From Halococcus sediminicola (GTDB lineage: Archaea; Halobacteriota; Halobacteria; Halobacteriales; Halococcaceae): DNA of 64,000 bases. The DNA lies in contig NZ_BBMP01000010.1 of the NCBI RefSeq assembly GCF_000755245.1, forward strand, positions 1-64,000, written 5' to 3'. The notes under the pieces were generated by a model. It was not told where the DNA came from. It was given only the letters and a program-made list of their open reading frames with translations, and did not search any database. Position numbers and translations under genes: made by a program. Below are positions 60,982-64,000 of this stretch, piece by piece; position 1 is the first letter of the stretch, and each line of letters begins with the position of its first letter.

Positions 60982-62031
60982 ATGAGTCCGACTGTGGCCG
61001 TCGCCCACTACCCCGAGGGGGCGGGTCACGCGACCCGGATGCTGGCGGTGGCGAGAGCGCTCGAAACCCGCGGGGCCACAGTCACGCTCGCCGGCGGCGG
61101 CCCGGGCGCGCGCTTCATCGAGCACAACGGCTACGACCAGTTCGAACCCTCACCGGTGGATTTCATCGGCGATTACCAGGGTGGGTCGCTGTTGCGCGTG
61201 CTCGCCCACAGCCTGCCCAACAGCGCGCGCAGAGTGTACGACTACGTGCGCTGGCTGCGCCACGAGCGCCCGGACGCGCTGGTGACCGACGACATGTTCG
61301 CCGCGATGGCCGCCGAGTTCGTCGACGTCCCTCTGTTCGTCTGTACGCACAACGCCGCCTCCTACTACGATGCGGTCATCGAGCAGGGGTTCACGTGGCT
61401 GCTCAACCGCCATCAGTTGTACGCCGCCGAGGCGTTTCTCTACCCCTCCATCTGGCCGCCCGACCGCGGCGACCCCGCCGGCGTGACGCCGATTCCGCCG
61501 ATCGCGCTCGACGTGCCGCCGGAACGAACGGACACCGGGCGGGCGCGCGTACTGGCCGACGGTGCGAGCGTGCCCGTCGGCACGGGCGTACCCGAAACGG
61601 ACCTCGCGGCCGACACACCGCCCGTGCCCGACACCGAGGTGCTGGTGGTGCCGAGCGCGTACTCGACGGGGTTCGACGCACTCGCCGAGCGGTTGCGGGC
61701 GGCGGGCCACGAGGCGACGCTCGTCGGCGATGAGGATTGGGAGTGTGTGCCGGCGCTGTTGCCCCATCTCCGTGCCGCCGAGCGCGTGGTCTGTTCGGGC
61801 TATTCGACGATCATGGAGGCCGCAGTTGCGGGCACGCCCTGTATCGTCTATCCGTTCACCGACGAACAACACGGCGTCTCGCGGGTCATCGAGCGCACAG
61901 GTCTGGAGGGTTTTCAGGTCGAGCACTCTGTCTCACATGTGGTGCGCGCGGTCGGCCAGCGACTCGAAGATCCCACCTACGAGAACGGTGCCGGACGAGC
62001 GGCGGCGACCGTGCTCGCGGGCATCGAGTAG
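60982..62031 (+). CDS. GT-B glycosyltransferase, MurG-like
   Basis: 349 residues from ATG 60982 (GTG 60976 is alternative). N-terminal VAVAHYPEGAGHATRMLAVARALETRGATVTLAGGG (loop GAGHATRM, residues about 11-18) matches MurG/UDP-glucosyltransferase G-loops. Middle DALVTDDMFAAMAAEF; C-terminal nucleotide-sugar site VVCSGYSTIMEAAVAGTPCIVYPFTDEQHG (S/G-x-x-T-x-x-E). Acceptor unknown. Precedes GHMP gene by 34 bases. Confidence 0.85.
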   Translation: MSPTVAVAHYPEGAGHATRMLAVARALETRGATVTLAGGGPGARFIEHNGYDQFEPSPVDFIGDYQGGSLLRVLAHSLPNSARRVYDYVRWLRHERPDALVTDDMFAAMAAEFVDVPLFVCTHNAASYYDAVIEQGFTWLLNRHQLYAAEAFLYPSIWPPDRGDPAGVTPIPPIALDVPPERTDTGRARVLADGASVPVGTGVPETDLAADTPPVPDTEVLVVPSAYSTGFDALAERLRAAGHEATLVGDEDWECVPALLPHLRAAERVVCSGYSTIMEAAVAGTPCIVYPFTDEQHGVSRVIERTGLEGFQVEHSVSHVVRAVGQRLEDPTYENGAGRAAATVLAGIE

Positions 62032-62065
62032 AAAGCGACTTTCGCGCGCGGCCGTTTCGGGTGGT

Positions 62066-63043
62066 ATGGCGCGGGTTCAGGTCACGGCCGGCGCGCGCGT
62101 CCACTTCGGTTTCGGAAACCTTTCGCTCGCGCGCGAACGGCTCTACGGCGGTCTCGGGGTCTCGCTTCGCGAACCATGGGTCCGCGTCGAGGCAGCCCCC
62201 GCGGACGAACTCCGCTGTGAAGACCCGCAGGGGAGCGAGTACGCGGCGCGCGCGCTCGACCTGCTCGACCTTCCTGGAATCTCCCTCACGATTCACGAGC
62301 GCCTGCCCGCACACGTGGGACTCGGCAGCGGCACGCAACTCGCGCTCGCCACGCTCGCGGCGGTCGCACGCGCCCACGAGCGCGAGTCACGGGTGCGAGA
62401 GCGAGCGCCACAGCTCGGTCGCGGCGGGCGCTCGGGGATCGGCTGTGCGACCTTCGAAAATGGAGGATTCGTCGTCGACGCCGGTCATCCGGCCGAGCGG
62501 TTCACGACCCAGCCGCCAGCCGCGGGCGAGTGGCGCGTTCCGCAGCCGGTCGCCCGCCACGCACTCGCCGAGTCGTGGCGGTTCGTCGTCGCTATTCCGG
62601 ATATCGAACCGGGCCGGAGCGACGACCACGAGGACCGGAGCATCGAGCGGGTGGTCGAGCGTGCCGACCCGGCCATCGCCGACGACATTTCTCGAATCAT
62701 CGCCCAGCGACTGCTCCCGGCGGTCGCCGAGGACGACTGGCACGCCTTCGGTGACGCCATCGCCGCCGTGAGCCGCCTCAATGGCGCGTGGTACGCCGAC
62801 GAACAGGGTGGCGTCTATCGCCCGCCGCTCGGCGAACTCGTCGACGTGCTCGAACGCTCGCCAGCGGTCGCGGGTGCGGGTCAGTCCTCGTGGGGACCTG
62901 CCGTCTACGGACTCACCGATAGCGAGCGCGCCGACACGGCACGGGCGGCGGCCCGCGAGGCGCTCTCCACTATCGACGTCGATGGCGAAGTCTTGGTCTG
63001 TGCGCCGGACAACGAGGGTGCACGTATCGAGACGCTGGAGTAA
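62066..63043 (+). CDS. GHMP family, beta-ribofuranosylaminobenzene 5'-phosphate synthase-like
   Basis: 325 residues. Opening VTAGARVHFGFGNLSLARERLYGGLGVSL is the beta-RFAP synthase N-terminus; the GHMP ATP loop appears as LPAHVGLGSGTQLALATLAA (about 90-109), and RGGRSGIGCATFENGGFVVD follows. In methanogens the enzyme makes the first intermediate of methanopterin from PRPP and a 4-hydroxybenzoate or pABA. Haloarchaea use folate-type carriers, so its product here is uncertain. Pyrophosphorylase-type reaction inferred. Confidence 0.82.
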   Translation: MARVQVTAGARVHFGFGNLSLARERLYGGLGVSLREPWVRVEAAPADELRCEDPQGSEYAARALDLLDLPGISLTIHERLPAHVGLGSGTQLALATLAAVARAHERESRVRERAPQLGRGGRSGIGCATFENGGFVVDAGHPAERFTTQPPAAGEWRVPQPVARHALAESWRFVVAIPDIEPGRSDDHEDRSIERVVERADPAIADDISRIIAQRLLPAVAEDDWHAFGDAIAAVSRLNGAWYADEQGGVYRPPLGELVDVLERSPAVAGAGQSSWGPAVYGLTDSERADTARAAAREALSTIDVDGEVLVCAPDNEGARIETLE

Positions 63044-63079
63044 GCGGACGCTTTTGCGTTCCGAGCACCTCCCCCAGAT

Positions 63080-63400
63080 ATGCAGTTCTGCGACGATTGC
63101 GGCTCGATGATGCACGGAGACGGCGGCGAGATGGTCTGTTCGGGCTGTGGCGCGCGCGTGCCGAAGGATGAGGAGGCGGCAGCAGCGTTCGTGAGCACCG
63201 AATCACAAGGAGATAGTGACGTCATCGAGACCAGCGAGGACGCCGCCGACGAGGGCAAGCCCACCGCCGAAGTCGAATGCGAGGAGTGTGGTACTGAGCG
63301 CGCGTGGTACACCATCAAGCAGACGGGATCGGCCGACGAACCGCCGACGCGGTTTTTCAAGTGTACCGAGTGTGGCCATCGCTGGCGCGGCTATAGCTGA
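63080..63400 (+). CDS. tfs: transcription factor S
   Basis: 106 residues. N-terminal zinc ribbon CDDCGSMM...CSGCGARV (residues 4-25) and C-terminal TFIIS-type ribbon CEECGTERAWY...CTECGHRW (about 71-103). The acidic hairpin that reaches the RNA polymerase active site is visible as SADEPPTRFFKC, with the essential Asp-Glu. Stimulates RNA cleavage by stalled RNA polymerase. A Gly instead of the common Arg precedes SADE. Confidence 0.94.
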   Translation: MQFCDDCGSMMHGDGGEMVCSGCGARVPKDEEAAAAFVSTESQGDSDVIETSEDAADEGKPTAEVECEECGTERAWYTIKQTGSADEPPTRFFKCTECGHRWRGYS

Positions 63401-63449
63401 TTCGCGTAGCGACCGAAAGGCTTTGTCCGCTCTGTGTCCGACAGCACTC

Positions 63450-63956
63450 GTGGCTCACGAACGACGCATCGAGGTGCATCCGGACTGTGAGGCAGTCTGT
63501 GAGTTCGACCCCTCCCTCACCTTCGAGTGCGTCGATTCGTGCACGTGGTGCTGTCAACACGGCGTCCTGCTTTACGACCACGACCTGCTCGAACTCGCCG
63601 GGCGCGCGAACCTCAACGACGCGACCACGGACTTTCGCGGCCGGAGTTTCGTCAAGCGCGAGGAGAAAAATCGAGACGACCACACCGGAGAGGACGGCGC
63701 GGCGTGCTATTTCCTCTCGGAGGATGGATTGTGCGAACTCCACGCCGAAGAGGACTGGAAGCCCGCGCGCTGTTCGATTTTCCCGCTCGAAGTCCATCTT
63801 CTGAATGGAGAGATTCACGTCACGGTACGCGATTCGGCCGAGGAACACTGCAAGGGACTCGACGTGAGCGAGCGCCGCGTCATCGACAACCTCGACGCCT
63901 TCCTGCCCGAGGTACTCTGGAGCCTGCCGGACCCGACGACCGAGATCGAACTGTGA
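63450..63956 (+). CDS. YkgJ-type cysteine-cluster protein
   Basis: 168 residues from a GTG start (VAHERRIEVHPDCEAVCEF), since no in-frame ATG precedes the conserved part. Cys-rich pattern CVDSCTWCCQHGVLLYDHDLLELA (core C-x3-C-x2-CC), later CYFLSEDGLCELHAEEDWKPARCSIFPLEVH, and CKGL near the end, a likely Fe-S or zinc cluster (UPF0153/YkgJ family). Function unknown. The last 44 bases of the window hold nothing recognisable. Confidence 0.85.
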   Translation: MAHERRIEVHPDCEAVCEFDPSLTFECVDSCTWCCQHGVLLYDHDLLELAGRANLNDATTDFRGRSFVKREEKNRDDHTGEDGAACYFLSEDGLCELHAEEDWKPARCSIFPLEVHLLNGEIHVTVRDSAEEHCKGLDVSERRVIDNLDAFLPEVLWSLPDPTTEIEL

Positions 63957-64000
63957 CCAGTATCCGGCGGTCGAAGAACGGGACGGAGACGGTATGGTGA

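Overview
The window is chromosome-like DNA from an extremely halophilic archaeon (class Halobacteria). It has high G+C, acidic proteins, short spacers with TATA-like boxes 24-40 bases before start codons, little Shine-Dalgarno signal, and archaeal families such as transcription factor S, Cbf5/TruB-type pseudouridine synthase, DUF106/EMC3-like protein, TrmB and TbsP regulators, a three-subunit GlpABC and an Orc1/Cdc6-like ATPase. The genus cannot be fixed from what I can see. I found one tRNA gene (Pro, anticodon GGG), and no transposase, integrase, rRNA or CRISPR array.

Layout. (1) 1-6120: a universal stress protein and a urate catabolism block (nucleobase permease, 5-hydroxyisourate hydrolase, uricase, OHCU decarboxylase), ending with an IclR regulator. 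Together the three enzymes convert urate to S-allantoin; no allantoinase is present. (2) 6411-19297: a catabolic island I cannot match to a described pathway. It holds a ThDP-dependent acetolactate-synthase-like enzyme, a sugar-epimerase-type dehydrogenase, an HD-domain protein, a tandem EthD-like protein, an M24 peptidase-fold protein with altered active-site residues, an LLM flavin/F420 enzyme, a phenylacetate-CoA-ligase-like enzyme, and a branched-chain-amino-acid-type ABC importer whose two permeases are fused. (3) 19727-23399: APC permease, kynureninase and an arylformamidase-like hydrolase, i.e. the lower kynurenine pathway. (4) 23409-32063: glycerol catabolism (glpABC on one strand; an Orc1/Cdc6-like protein, glpK and a membrane protein on the other). 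(5) 32076-37883: two tiny zinc proteins, TrmB- and TbsP-type regulators, thiM-thiE and a MATE exporter. (6) 38003-54065: heme catalase, Nif3-like protein, thioredoxin-domain DUF255 protein, Mn-catalase, aldo/keto reductase, purD, an Nramp metal transporter and several haloarchaeal proteins of unknown function. (7) 54188-57432: the conserved adk - DUF106 - cmk - truB block. (8) 57488-64000: MscS channel, tRNA-Pro, ilvD, a glycosyltransferase, a GHMP/beta-RFAP-synthase-like protein, transcription factor S and a YkgJ-type cysteine-cluster protein.

Strongest points for follow-up: the uncharacterised island and its possible link to the kynurenine genes; the 147-base perfect repeat inside the EthD gene; the M24 protein that has Cys and Tyr where ligands or catalytic residues are expected; the Orc1/Cdc6-like protein with a degenerate Walker B motif between the divergent glycerol operons, sharing a 28-base upstream element with glpK; and palindromes over the promoters of the catalase, Nramp and EthD genes. 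All functions are read by eye from sequence, without database searches.
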